Part shown: positions 1 to 7,818 of the stretch, one piece after another
Numbering within the stretch: the first letter of the stretch is position 1
How the letters are laid out: each line of letters starts with the position of its first letter
Source of the DNA: Gammaproteobacteria bacterium
Lineage (GTDB): Bacteria > Pseudomonadota > Gammaproteobacteria > Enterobacterales > GCA-2746155
DNA: 10,697 nucleotides
Reading direction: 5' to 3'
Assembly: GCA_024206355.1 (NCBI GenBank)
Contig: JAAGZM010000296.1
Coordinates: 1-10,697, forward strand
Position numbers and translations under genes: made by a program
The notes under the pieces: generated by a model
The model's input: the letters and a program-made list of their open reading frames with translations, nothing else
Databases searched by the model: none
Told to the model about the DNA's origin: nothing

Positions 1-255
1 AGATTGATTTTCTGGTTGCAAATACCAAATCATCATTTCCATGGTTGAGCAAAACTTTCTCATTTGCTCTGTTCGCGTTTCAAAGGCCTGACCCTTAGGT
101 CCTGGAAATCTAGAGATCACCATTCCACATACATGGCACTCATCCCCTGACTCAAAAGCTTGGGGATCAATAATTATATTTTTAGGATCTTCTGAATTAC
201 AGCCTAGCAATACCAAACTTAAAAATAATACTGAGACTAGCTTATTAAAAGCCAT
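1..255 (-). CDS. nosL: NosL copper lipoprotein, N-terminal part (cut by window edge)
   Basis: Partial gene: 85 residues are read from an ATG at 255, and the frame stays open to base 1. NosL proteins are usually about 170-190 residues, so roughly half is missing. Residues 1-19 form a lipoprotein signal: a short hydrophobic stretch ending in the lipobox L16-L17-G18-C19, so C19 is the likely lipidated cysteine. The family hallmark follows as CHVCGM at 40-45, then a PGPKGQAF stretch; a further cysteine lies at 69. NosL is an outer-membrane-anchored Cu(I) chaperone that hands copper to NosD/apo-NosZ for the CuA and CuZ centres. An AAAGGTGA ribosome site sits just upstream of the ATG. It lies 56 bases after nosY as the last visible gene of the nosRZDFYL order. 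The motif, lipobox and position together make the call firm. Confidence 0.93.
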   Translation of the reverse strand, partial: MAFNKLVSVLFLSLVLLGCNSEDPKNIIIDPQAFESGDECHVCGMVISRFPGPKGQAFETRTEQMRKFCSTMEMMIWYLQPENQS

Positions 256-311
256 TTAATTCACCTTTTGTTTTCATTTTTGAAGAAGATATATAATTCT
301 AAATTCAATGA

Positions 312-1136
312 TTATATTGGTCGTTTTACAAATCGATAATAGGCTAAGGATAAAGGTACTACTATCCACACCGTCATACTTCCTACAAGCCCTGTTAAAG
401 AAAAGATATCTTCTGAGGCAATACTGAGTAACCCTGTTCCATTTGTTTCAAAAGTCGCTAGATTGATTAATCTAAAAATGTCTGTTGGATTTAACATTAA
501 TAAATAGGGAAAGAGCTCAGCTTGGATCTTACCTTCGGTAAACACTAAAATACCTAGCAAGCCCATATCGTAGATCAATACAAAGAAAAACCAGATAATT
601 AACGCAAGCCCAGCAGCTTTTGATTTTTCTGCGACCCAGGTACTTACCAAATATGACAAACTTATAAAGGCCATGCCAAGCAGTATTGCAGAGATAATAA
701 ATATTCCAAATGAACTCAACAGATTACTTATATCAACATCTTCTGCAAACAGTGCAATACTTAAACTGGCACTACCAAAGCCTATAAATGTGGCAATGGA
801 TAAGATAGTAGAATGCCCTAAAAATTTACCTAATAATAATTCAGCCTTTGACAATGGATATGTTAGCAGTAACAACAAGGTTCCATCTTCATCCTCACCC
901 ACTATGGCATTGTATGATAGTAATAAAGCAATTAAGGGCAACAGAAATACATTCAAACTTGATAAGCTAATAATGGTGTTAGCAATGGAGCTAAACCCTA
1001 TCGCCCCCACACTCGCTGAACCAAACCAAGAAATACCCCCTGCCATAATGACAAAAATAGAGGTAATGGCAATCAGCCAGCGATTTCTTAAACCGTCTTT
1101 TAACTCTTTCTCAGCTACTGCTAAAATGGCCCTCAT
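312..1136 (-). CDS. nosY: NosY, membrane permease of the NosDFY ABC transporter
   Basis: A 274-residue integral membrane protein of the ABC-2 type. Six hydrophobic helices are visible at about residues 20-38, 50-79, 105-130, 141-165, 174-199 and 247-269. NosY-like conserved stretches include the acidic GEDEDGTL segment after helix 2 (80-87) and LNPTDIFRL before the last helix. NosY pairs with the NosF ATPase and contacts periplasmic NosD; the complex is needed for assembly of the [4Cu:2S] CuZ site of NosZ. The ATG at 1136 overlaps the nosF stop as ATGA (1133-1136), which indicates translational coupling. A GAGGTG ribosome site lies about 7 bases upstream, inside nosF. Length and topology are normal for the family. 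Confidence 0.95.
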   Translation of the reverse strand: MRAILAVAEKELKDGLRNRWLIAITSIFVIMAGGISWFGSASVGAIGFSSIANTIISLSSLNVFLLPLIALLLSYNAIVGEDEDGTLLLLLTYPLSKAELLLGKFLGHSTILSIATFIGFGSASLSIALFAEDVDISNLLSSFGIFIISAILLGMAFISLSYLVSTWVAEKSKAAGLALIIWFFFVLIYDMGLLGILVFTEGKIQAELFPYLLMLNPTDIFRLINLATFETNGTGLLSIASEDIFSLTGLVGSMTVWIVVPLSLAYYRFVKRPI

Positions 1137-2095
1137 GATAACACCTCAGATTTATCAGCAGTCTGCTCTTGTATCGTCGTTGGAAACTGTAAGAGCTGAT
1201 GATCTTTCTCAATGTAATAGCGATAAATTTGTTCCAGTCCCGCATCATTGACATTCAAATCTTGCAGACCTTGCTGAGCCATGAGAATCTTCATCGCCTG
1301 TAATTTTTCCTCAGTGGGTAACTTTAATGTAAACTGACCGTCGCTTGATTGCTCGACCTTTCGACCCAGTTTCTTACCGATCTCTTCCATATCGAAACAA
1401 CCCTTGAAGATAAGACTGGTTTCGAGAGGAGTTTTCTCTCTTAGCTCATTAACTGAACCAAAGGCCTTTAAATAACCTCTTGATAAGATTGCAGCTTTAT
1501 CAATATGAGCCTCAAGCCCTGCTAAAATATGCGAGCAAAGAATAATTGAACAACCTTGAGAGCGTAAAGTATCGATGATGTTATAAAATTCTTGGGTTGC
1601 TATGGGATCAAGGCCAACAGTTGGTTCATCTAAAAGCAATAAGGAAGGCTGAGTTAAAAGAGCCTGGGCTAATCCTAGTCGTTGTTTCATTCCTTTGGAG
1701 TAGGTTTTAACTTTTCGTTGATGGGCATCCCATAACCCAACTTGCTTAATCAATTCTATGCAACGATTTTTAGAAACCTTCTTGAGTTTTGCAAAAAATC
1801 GTAAAACTTCCATACCTGATAATTGCTGATAAAAAGATACATTTTCTGGTAAAAAGCCTAACTGATATCGATGGTGGTTAAACTCGGATAAAAAGGGTGT
1901 TTGACCAAATACTTTTATCTCACCACTGGTTGGTTTCAATAACCCCAAAATCATTTTCATAGTGGTAGTTTTACCGGCACCATTGTGTCCGAATAGTCCC
2001 AACACTTCACCTTTTTCTAAATGCAGATCAATACCATTGAGGACCTTTAGTTCTGCAAAAGATTTTTTTATATTGTTTAGCTCAATTACTTTCAT
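1133..2095 (-). CDS. nosF: NosF, ATPase of the NosDFY ABC transporter
   Basis: A 320-residue cytoplasmic ABC ATPase. Visible motifs are Walker A GHNGAGKT at 36-43, an LPE at the Q-loop position (82-84), a SKGMKQ signature at 133-138 in place of LSGGQ, Walker B LLLLDE at 152-157, D-loop GLDP at 161-164 and the switch histidine H189 in CSHIL. The C-terminal third (about 220-320) is the extension typical of NosF rather than part of the nucleotide-binding fold. It powers NosY/NosD in copper-sulfur site maturation of nitrous oxide reductase. The ATG at 2095 lies inside the end of nosD (14-base overlap) behind a good GGAG, and its stop overlaps the nosY start. Taken alone the domain would be a generic ABC-2 ATPase; the neighbours make it NosF. 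Confidence 0.96.
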   Translation of the reverse strand: MKVIELNNIKKSFAELKVLNGIDLHLEKGEVLGLFGHNGAGKTTTMKMILGLLKPTSGEIKVFGQTPFLSEFNHHRYQLGFLPENVSFYQQLSGMEVLRFFAKLKKVSKNRCIELIKQVGLWDAHQRKVKTYSKGMKQRLGLAQALLTQPSLLLLDEPTVGLDPIATQEFYNIIDTLRSQGCSIILCSHILAGLEAHIDKAAILSRGYLKAFGSVNELREKTPLETSLIFKGCFDMEEIGKKLGRKVEQSSDGQFTLKLPTEEKLQAMKILMAQQGLQDLNVNDAGLEQIYRYYIEKDHQLLQFPTTIQEQTADKSEVLS

Positions 2096-3416
2096 AAGCT
2101 ACTCCTAAATTTTTCTTTGCTGACTTTTTTAGAGGATATTGAAAAGGGTTTTTCATTAAAGGATAACTGTCTTTAATACCAGGTGATTTTAAAACCGGGA
2201 ATTTTTTTTGCACCCACCGCAAGGTTTGCACTGCAGGACTATTGATCAAAACATTCGCAGTTGGATACTTCCAAAGTATTTTATCAATGCCATCATTTGG
2301 CTCAAAAGCTTCATCGCCGATACCATCAAAATTTCTATCCCAACCCTGATAATCACTCCAAAAATTACCCTGTCCCTCAAAGGACCATTCGACTTCACGA
2401 TTAGCAACATATTTAACTTGTTGTTTATTTTTTACAAAGTAGTTACCGTAAATTTTATTATCTTCTGAACCCGCAGTCAGATGAATAGCGATATCACTTC
2501 TTGTTAAAAGATTATTTTTAACCGTATTAAAGTGGGCATTATAAATGAACAAAGCTCTTCCTTCTGCTCCCTTGATATAGCTTTCACCACCAGCTCCTTG
2601 TTGTTGATGAGTATCAACAATTTGATTTCCGCTCAAGGTTGAGTTAGTTATAAAATTCATTAATATACCGTAGTTCGTATCGTTCTCAGAACGATTATCT
2701 TCAACCGTCAAAAACTTAGATTGCATAAAGGCATATCCAGTTCTAGTGCGGCGGGTAACGTTTTTTTTTATTAGATTATTATAAGAATACATATAATGAA
2801 TTCCGTAGCGGAGATCATGTAATTCATTATTAATTAATTGATTGTTATTGGATGTATCAATATAGATACCATCTCTGGTATGCCAAACTTCATTATATTC
2901 AACAAGAGCATTAGTCACATTAAATAAGTGGATGCCATTACCTCTGTCCTGAGAGCGTATTGTTAAATTGCCTTCAATTTTATTATTTATGATTAAGGCT
3001 CTCGGCGTGGAATCTATCCACATGCCAAAAGTGTCACCCTTCATATAATTATTCTTTATGGTAATATTTGCCGCAGTTTTTTCAACAAAAATTCCCGCAT
3101 TCATAAGCGTAAGATCATCACCCCAGTTTATGATTTTGCAATTTTCTATAGTGACGTTTGCAGCTTTAATCGTCAGAGTATTTGATTGATGATTGCCATC
3201 AAGTTCTGCTCCATCCTGACAATTGAGATGTAGTGGTTTATCGATTATAAAATTTCCTTTATAAACTCCTTTAGTTAAACGTAATTCATCACCAACTTTT
3301 GCATCTCTTATCATTATATTAAGATCACCAGAAGACTTAACAATAAGCATTTTGCAATTGCAAAGACTTGGGAATATTCCCAAAATTACGATTAGGACAA
3401 TAATTAAGTTTTTCAT
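2082..3416 (-). CDS. nosD: NosD, periplasmic copper-site maturation protein
   Basis: A 444-residue exported protein. Residues 1-21 are a Sec signal peptide (K3 followed by a hydrophobic run), with cleavage likely near C19-K23. The body (about 30-340) is a right-handed parallel beta-helix of repeated N-N-x-I/L and G-I-x-L turns, the CASH/PbH1 fold. NosD-typical markers are YGIHYMYS at 204-211 and the GNFWSDYQGWDRNFDGIGD block at 350-368, followed by ILWKYP. NosD receives copper from NosL and acts with NosFY on apo-NosZ to build CuZ. The start at 3416 has only a weak purine-rich site (AGAAAAG) upstream but gives a proper signal peptide. The last 14 bases overlap nosF. It is separated from nosZ by 94 bases that hold a strong hairpin. 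Length is usual for the family. Confidence 0.95.
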   Translation of the reverse strand: MKNLIIVLIVILGIFPSLCNCKMLIVKSSGDLNIMIRDAKVGDELRLTKGVYKGNFIIDKPLHLNCQDGAELDGNHQSNTLTIKAANVTIENCKIINWGDDLTLMNAGIFVEKTAANITIKNNYMKGDTFGMWIDSTPRALIINNKIEGNLTIRSQDRGNGIHLFNVTNALVEYNEVWHTRDGIYIDTSNNNQLINNELHDLRYGIHYMYSYNNLIKKNVTRRTRTGYAFMQSKFLTVEDNRSENDTNYGILMNFITNSTLSGNQIVDTHQQQGAGGESYIKGAEGRALFIYNAHFNTVKNNLLTRSDIAIHLTAGSEDNKIYGNYFVKNKQQVKYVANREVEWSFEGQGNFWSDYQGWDRNFDGIGDEAFEPNDGIDKILWKYPTANVLINSPAVQTLRWVQKKFPVLKSPGIKDSYPLMKNPFQYPLKKSAKKNLGVAYESN

Positions 3417-3453
3417 GACTTTTCTGAATAGATAATTCTGTTGCTATAATTAT

Positions 3454-3490
3454 ATCTATACTGAGACTGGGGGACAGTCCCAGCATAGAT
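3454..3490 (-). other. Intercistronic hairpin between nosZ and nosD
   Basis: Two 16-base arms (3454-3469 and 3475-3490) pair around a 5-base loop. On the transcribed (minus) strand the stem is ATCTATGCTGGGACTG against CAGTCTCAGTATAGAT, with two G-U wobbles in RNA, and the loop is TCCCC. No run of T follows on the minus strand, so it is not a classical intrinsic terminator for nosZ. A role in protecting the 3' end of nosZ mRNA, partial attenuation, or setting a nosZ-over-nosDFY expression ratio is inferred. A GGGACTGTCCC palindrome lies within it and could mark a REP-like repeat. Confidence 0.7.
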
Positions 3491-3510
3491 TATAAACAAA
3501 AGAAAATTAT

Positions 3511-5430
3511 TTAAGCTTTCTCTACCAACATACGACCACGCATTTCCATGTGCAGTGCATGACAGAACCAATGACAATAGAACCAATAGACGCCAGCATT
3601 ATCGACAGTAAAAGTAGCGGAAGATGTTGCCTGAGGCCCAATTTCCATACTTACACCATGCTGAGTCATAGCAAAACCATGGGTTACATCTTCAATAGAA
3701 TCGAGGTTAGTAACACAGATGGTCACTTCATCACCTTGCTTGACAGTAAAATCAGACATACCGAAAGTAGGAGCAATTGAAGTCATATAAACTCTTACCT
3801 TTTTACCATCGCGAATAACTTTATTGTCAGCCTCTAAAGTAATACCATCTTTCTTAGCCATCTTGACAGTTTCAGCAAAGATAGGATCATCACGAGTCCA
3901 TATTTTATTAGGCTTAACTTTGCTACGGTGCACGATCATGCAATCATGGGGCTCAGCAAAAGTCGGTCCATCATGGACTAGTTTCATTTCTGAACCAGAA
4001 ATATCAATCAATTGATCATTCTCAGGCTTTAGTGGGCCGGTTGATAAGAATCTATCTTTTGAAAACTTACAAAGTGACACTAAGTATTTGCCGTCAGCAT
4101 CTCGAGTTTCACCCATAGTGGTATGGTTATGGCCAGGCTGATAATGCACATCAAGTTTTTGCTTGATGTAATTAACTTTCTCGCCATTGTAAGCCCGAAT
4201 AGCATCCTTCACATTCCACTTAGCAATTTGACTATCGATAAATAAGGTAGTGTACGCATTACCTCGTCCATCAAAAGCAGTGTGAAGAGGTCCGAGTCCT
4301 AATTCAGGCTCAGCAACAACAGTGTCACGCTCTTTGATTTTTCCATCAAATAAATCAGCCAGTTTACTAATTTCAATAATAGTAACCGTTGGAGATAACT
4401 TACCGTTGGCAACGAAATATTCGCCATCAGGAGAGGTGTTAATTCCATGAGGGCTCTTAGGAACTGGAATATAACGTGTGAAGTTACTTTTTGCTGCTTT
4501 ACGCCCATCAATAACAGGAACATCTGAATCACCAATAGTGGTGAATTTTCCTGCTTTAACTGCTTTTTCAATGGCGTGAATATCATATACAACCAACCAA
4601 TCTCGCTCATTACGCATGGTTTCAGCAAGGGTTACACCACCTTCTGAGTTGTAGCATGTAGAGGCCGCAAAGCGCCCTGTGTAATCAGCATCAGTGTTAT
4701 CAAGATTACCATCAACGATAACTTGAAAAGCCATTTCCATAGATTCTGCATCAATAACGTTGAACATGGTGAAATACTTGGTTGGATCATTAAGATCGCG
4801 ACCATCATTTGGCTGTGGAATTCTAAATTCAGCATTACAGAAAACATACTTTGTGTGGGGGACTTTCTGGACGCGTAATCCATGGATCGCTTGAACGTTT
4901 GGTACATCAAGCATTTTATCCGTTTTCATTACATCACAACGAATTCTAGCAACACGGGTATTAATTTTATCATTGATAAAAACATACTTACCGTCATAGT
5001 GACCATCGGTCATACTCATATGAGGATGGTGAGCATCACCACAAAGGATATTAGCGCTGTCACCTTTAATGTGCTTACTTTCGTTAGTTAGTCCCCAACC
5101 TGTTGCTGAATCAATGTTGAATACAGGGATACGCATTAATTCACGCATCGATGGAAGACCTAAAATTCTAACTTCACCAGAATGGCCACCACTCCAAAAC
5201 CCATAGTATTCATCAATTTCACCAGGACCAATATTATGATGCATTGCTTCGGCTCTTGCTTTGTCAGCAGCCTGGGCAAATTCAGTTGGCGTCATTACAC
5301 CTAAACCTAAGCCTGCCATTCCAGCAGCGCCAGCAGCACCTGCTCCTAAAAATCCACGGCGGCTCAAGCCTGTAGGGGTATCATTACCATCGATATCTTC
5401 AACTTCTACTGTTTTATCTTCATTTTCCAT
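3511..5430 (-). CDS. nosZ: NosZ, nitrous oxide reductase (clade I, Tat-exported)
   Basis: The catalytic enzyme reduces N2O to N2 in the periplasm. It has 639 residues, the full family length. Residues 23-29 (SRRGFLG) plus the following Ala/Gly-rich hydrophobic stretch form a twin-arginine signal, which marks the clade I type. The N-terminal beta-propeller carries all seven expected CuZ histidines by position: H134 and H135 (DAHHPH), H183, H328, H383, H434 and H495. The C-terminal cupredoxin domain carries the CuA ligands H584, C619, W621, C623, H627 and M630 (CHWFCHALHMEM). The ATG at 5430 follows a GGAG site about 7 bases upstream. It lies 123 bases downstream of nosR. No ligand is missing, so it should be active if NosDFY/NosL supply copper. 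Residue roles are assigned by alignment from memory to the Pseudomonas stutzeri enzyme. Confidence 0.99.
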   Translation of the reverse strand: MENEDKTVEVEDIDGNDTPTGLSRRGFLGAGAAGAAGMAGLGLGVMTPTEFAQAADKARAEAMHHNIGPGEIDEYYGFWSGGHSGEVRILGLPSMRELMRIPVFNIDSATGWGLTNESKHIKGDSANILCGDAHHPHMSMTDGHYDGKYVFINDKINTRVARIRCDVMKTDKMLDVPNVQAIHGLRVQKVPHTKYVFCNAEFRIPQPNDGRDLNDPTKYFTMFNVIDAESMEMAFQVIVDGNLDNTDADYTGRFAASTCYNSEGGVTLAETMRNERDWLVVYDIHAIEKAVKAGKFTTIGDSDVPVIDGRKAAKSNFTRYIPVPKSPHGINTSPDGEYFVANGKLSPTVTIIEISKLADLFDGKIKERDTVVAEPELGLGPLHTAFDGRGNAYTTLFIDSQIAKWNVKDAIRAYNGEKVNYIKQKLDVHYQPGHNHTTMGETRDADGKYLVSLCKFSKDRFLSTGPLKPENDQLIDISGSEMKLVHDGPTFAEPHDCMIVHRSKVKPNKIWTRDDPIFAETVKMAKKDGITLEADNKVIRDGKKVRVYMTSIAPTFGMSDFTVKQGDEVTICVTNLDSIEDVTHGFAMTQHGVSMEIGPQATSSATFTVDNAGVYWFYCHWFCHALHMEMRGRMLVEKA

Positions 5431-5553
5431 GTCTTTCTCCGTTTAACTAGTTTGTTAGTTATTAATCTCACTTTAATTACTTTTTAAACTTCTTGCAACT
5501 TTCTACTACTTTACTCTTACAAATTCACTTTGTTCAGGCATATTAAAGCCAAC

Positions 5554-7728
5554 TTAGAGTACGTTAGATTCATCAGCCAATACCTTTATTGCTATTCGAT
5601 CTTCTTCAGATAATCTGCCTTTTAATCGTTTCTTGCCCTTACTTTTTGCCAAAATTAGCGGTGGGCAACTTTCTTCGCTTTCATAGATCACCTGACAATC
5701 AAGACAGTGATGGCATTCATTAGCATTGATAGTTCCATCGGGATGGATGGCCTGAATTTCACATGCCTTGGCACATAAGTGACAAGGGTTTCCACATTCT
5801 TGGCGGCGTTTTAGCCAATTAAAGAGCCTCAACTTGGTTGGTATAGCTAAAGCAGCACCTAATGGGCAAATGTAACGGCAATAAACTTTTCTAGTGAAAA
5901 TAGATACTACCAATAATGCAACCGCATAAGTTACAAACCACCATTCCCTTTGGAACATTAATAAAATTGATGTTTTAAAAGGTTCTATTTCAGCAAGTTT
6001 TTCTGCAATAGACATTGACTCAAGAGATACGCCAAAAAGAGCTAAAAAGATTAGATATTTTAGTGCCCAAAGTTTTTCATGAATATTAAAAGGCAATTCA
6101 TACTGTTTGATATTAAGGGCACGAGCAAGTTCATTGATTAATTCTTGCAGGGCACCAAAAGGACATAACCAACCGCAAAAAATGCCCCTACCCCAGAGTA
6201 AAATAGTTGCAGCTGTGAAAGTCCAAATAATAAACAACATGGGATCCATGTAAAAAATATCCCAACTGAAATCTTGAAATAATGCCTGTACAAAAGTAAA
6301 AACATTAACAACTGATAATTGACCAAGCCCGTACCATCCAATAAAGATAACCGTATAAACTAAGTATCCTCTGCGGATGTGATGGTAAAAATTCTTATAA
6401 TTAACCAGCCAGTCCTGTAAAAAGATGATAGTCATTAGTATCACTAAGCTTGTTAGTAAAATACCTAGCTGAAAGGATTTTTCATACCAGATACTGACCC
6501 AAAGGGGCATAGGTTTAGCAGCTTCAATTTGCTCAGCCGTTGGTCTTGTTATGTAGGAGTCTGGTGTTTGGTAATCTCCTGAAAAATTCACAAAGATACT
6601 TTCCAGCGGGCCTATTTGTCGTCGGACAAGCAAGTTAAGTTCCCAATTAGAACCTGGATCAAACAGGTAATGGTCTCTAATGATAAAGATAGCCATTTCT
6701 GAAAAGCGTGGATAACCAGAAGGATAAATATCTAATAACTTATAATAATCCAAATCTCTAAAGCTTATGTCATTATTCTTTTGAGTGAGACTTACTCGGT
6801 CAAAAATTCCACCTCTTACAAAACCATTACCTCGAAACGAATATTGCCCATCGGCCATTACTGCAATGGCATGCTCTCCTGGCTCTAATGTATCAAGCAA
6901 CCACTTGTATTCACTTTCTCCCAATAAATTTTTACCAACCGATGGTGGGTTGAGGTAGGTATAGTAAAGGTCGATAAAAGTGTCTGTTTTTGAATCTTCT
7001 GTTGCAACATCAATATCTTCAGCTTTTGTGTCAATGAATGCTTCATCGATATCAGCACGGGTCAACAGCAATCGACGTATTGAACCATCGCCAACGAGAC
7101 TAGCCCAGTCAAACTGTTCAAAATCATGATAATTAACTTCTGATATGGGTAAATAATCATCTGTTGTAGTTTCGATCAATCCTAGTGCAAGAGCCACTTT
7201 TCTTGAAGCTTTTAGTATCGTCTCGTTTACTACGATAACTGTTACTGTTGCGCCTGTAACCGCGTCAATACTAATTTCATCAGCAGCAACTTTAGCACTT
7301 ACCTTAATTTTATCTGAGACATGATGTCCGACAAATTGCATACTAAAATCATTGAGTTTTTGCTCTGGAATACCAACTAAAAGGATAGGTTCGTGGTGTT
7401 CTAATACCCAAGCATATTTAAAAATTCCTGATCTATCAATAGCTACGGCAAGATTAACTGGCTTACCAGAATAGGCGGGAATAGATACTTGAAAATCAGT
7501 TTCAAAAACATAACCAATAATCTCCTCAGAAGAGATTATTGACCAAGCTTTGGCTGTATCATCAAAATTACCAAACTTGGCATCTGCTTTATAACTGTTA
7601 AGAATTTCTTGTTTGATATTTTTTGGAAAATTTAACTCACTCGCATTAGATACAACCAAACTAAAGCTTGAGGTTAGCAATAATATAAAGGATAAAATCC
7701 ATTTTTTATAATTATTTTTTGAATGCAC
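5554..7728 (-). CDS. nosR: NosR, membrane flavo-iron-sulfur electron donor to NosZ
   Basis: A 724-residue polytopic protein required for nos expression and for electron supply to NosZ. Residues 1-29 are a signal peptide. A periplasmic FMN-binding domain (about 75-185) contains TGATVT at 158-163, the covalent flavin motif, with T163 the likely FMN attachment site. About five transmembrane helices follow (near 418-438, 455-475, 497-513, 555-572 and 595-612). They carry two CxxxCP motifs, C518-C522-P and C617-C621-P. The cytoplasmic tail has two [4Fe-4S] motifs: C645, C649, C652, C656 and C672, C675, C678, C688-P. The start is GTG at 7728, the only in-frame start before a stop upstream that keeps the signal peptide, with AGGA 10 bases before it. 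It is first in the operon, behind an FNR-type box. FMN loading would need an ApbE/NosX enzyme not in this window. Confidence 0.98.
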   Translation of the reverse strand: MHSKNNYKKWILSFILLLTSSFSLVVSNASELNFPKNIKQEILNSYKADAKFGNFDDTAKAWSIISSEEIIGYVFETDFQVSIPAYSGKPVNLAVAIDRSGIFKYAWVLEHHEPILLVGIPEQKLNDFSMQFVGHHVSDKIKVSAKVAADEISIDAVTGATVTVIVVNETILKASRKVALALGLIETTTDDYLPISEVNYHDFEQFDWASLVGDGSIRRLLLTRADIDEAFIDTKAEDIDVATEDSKTDTFIDLYYTYLNPPSVGKNLLGESEYKWLLDTLEPGEHAIAVMADGQYSFRGNGFVRGGIFDRVSLTQKNNDISFRDLDYYKLLDIYPSGYPRFSEMAIFIIRDHYLFDPGSNWELNLLVRRQIGPLESIFVNFSGDYQTPDSYITRPTAEQIEAAKPMPLWVSIWYEKSFQLGILLTSLVILMTIIFLQDWLVNYKNFYHHIRRGYLVYTVIFIGWYGLGQLSVVNVFTFVQALFQDFSWDIFYMDPMLFIIWTFTAATILLWGRGIFCGWLCPFGALQELINELARALNIKQYELPFNIHEKLWALKYLIFLALFGVSLESMSIAEKLAEIEPFKTSILLMFQREWWFVTYAVALLVVSIFTRKVYCRYICPLGAALAIPTKLRLFNWLKRRQECGNPCHLCAKACEIQAIHPDGTINANECHHCLDCQVIYESEESCPPLILAKSKGKKRLKGRLSEEDRIAIKVLADESNVL

Positions 7729-7776
7729 AACATTAACATCCTGAGTTAATTAGATACAATATTTACAATGGCAGAA

Positions 7777-7782
7777 AGAATA
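7777..7782 (-). promoter_or_regulatory. Predicted -10 element of the nosR promoter
   Basis: TATTCT on the minus strand matches four of six positions of TATAAT. A start point about 7 bases downstream (near 7770) would lie 41.5 bases from the centre of the TTGAT-N4-ATCAA box. No -35 hexamer is found at the right spacing, as expected for a class II activator-dependent promoter. The leader to the GTG of nosR would be about 41 bases. This is predicted only. Confidence 0.5.
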
Positions 7783-7804
7783 AAAGATTGACCCATCAAA
7801 GAGA

Positions 7805-7818
7805 TTGATCTCGATCAA
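7805..7818. promoter_or_regulatory. FNR/ANR/DNR-type operator upstream of nosR
   Basis: The sequence TTGAT-CTCG-ATCAA is a perfect match to the 14-base inverted repeat bound by CRP/FNR-family regulators such as FNR, ANR and DNR. It ends 77 bases upstream of the nosR start codon. Its centre is 41.5 bases from the start point predicted from the -10 element at 7777-7782. It therefore most likely activates the minus-strand nos operon under low oxygen or nitric oxide. The sequence does not show which family member binds. Confidence 0.85.

Noticed and set aside
673..1251. Long plus-strand reading frame of 192 codons across nosY and the nosF end
   Set aside because: It lies wholly antisense to nosY/nosF, has no recognisable domain, and the minus-strand genes are certain from motifs.
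2082..2095. nosD-nosF overlap considered as a frameshift or assembly error
   Set aside because: nosF has its own ATG and GGAG at the right spacing and both proteins have normal ends; short overlaps are usual in operons.
4299..4910. Minus-strand frames of about 90-110 codons inside nosZ
   Set aside because: They are alternative-frame shadows of nosZ with no family features.
5431..5553. Spacer between nosR and nosZ inspected for a separate nosZ promoter or FNR-type box
   Set aside because: Only a short AACTA/TAGTT inverted repeat near 5447-5461 and the nosZ GGAG were found; no TTGAT-N4-ATCAA or good -10/-35 pair.
7726..7728. GTG start of nosR considered as a mis-called start
   Set aside because: No ATG or TTG lies in frame before the upstream stop, the next Met is residue 130, and only the GTG preserves the signal peptide.
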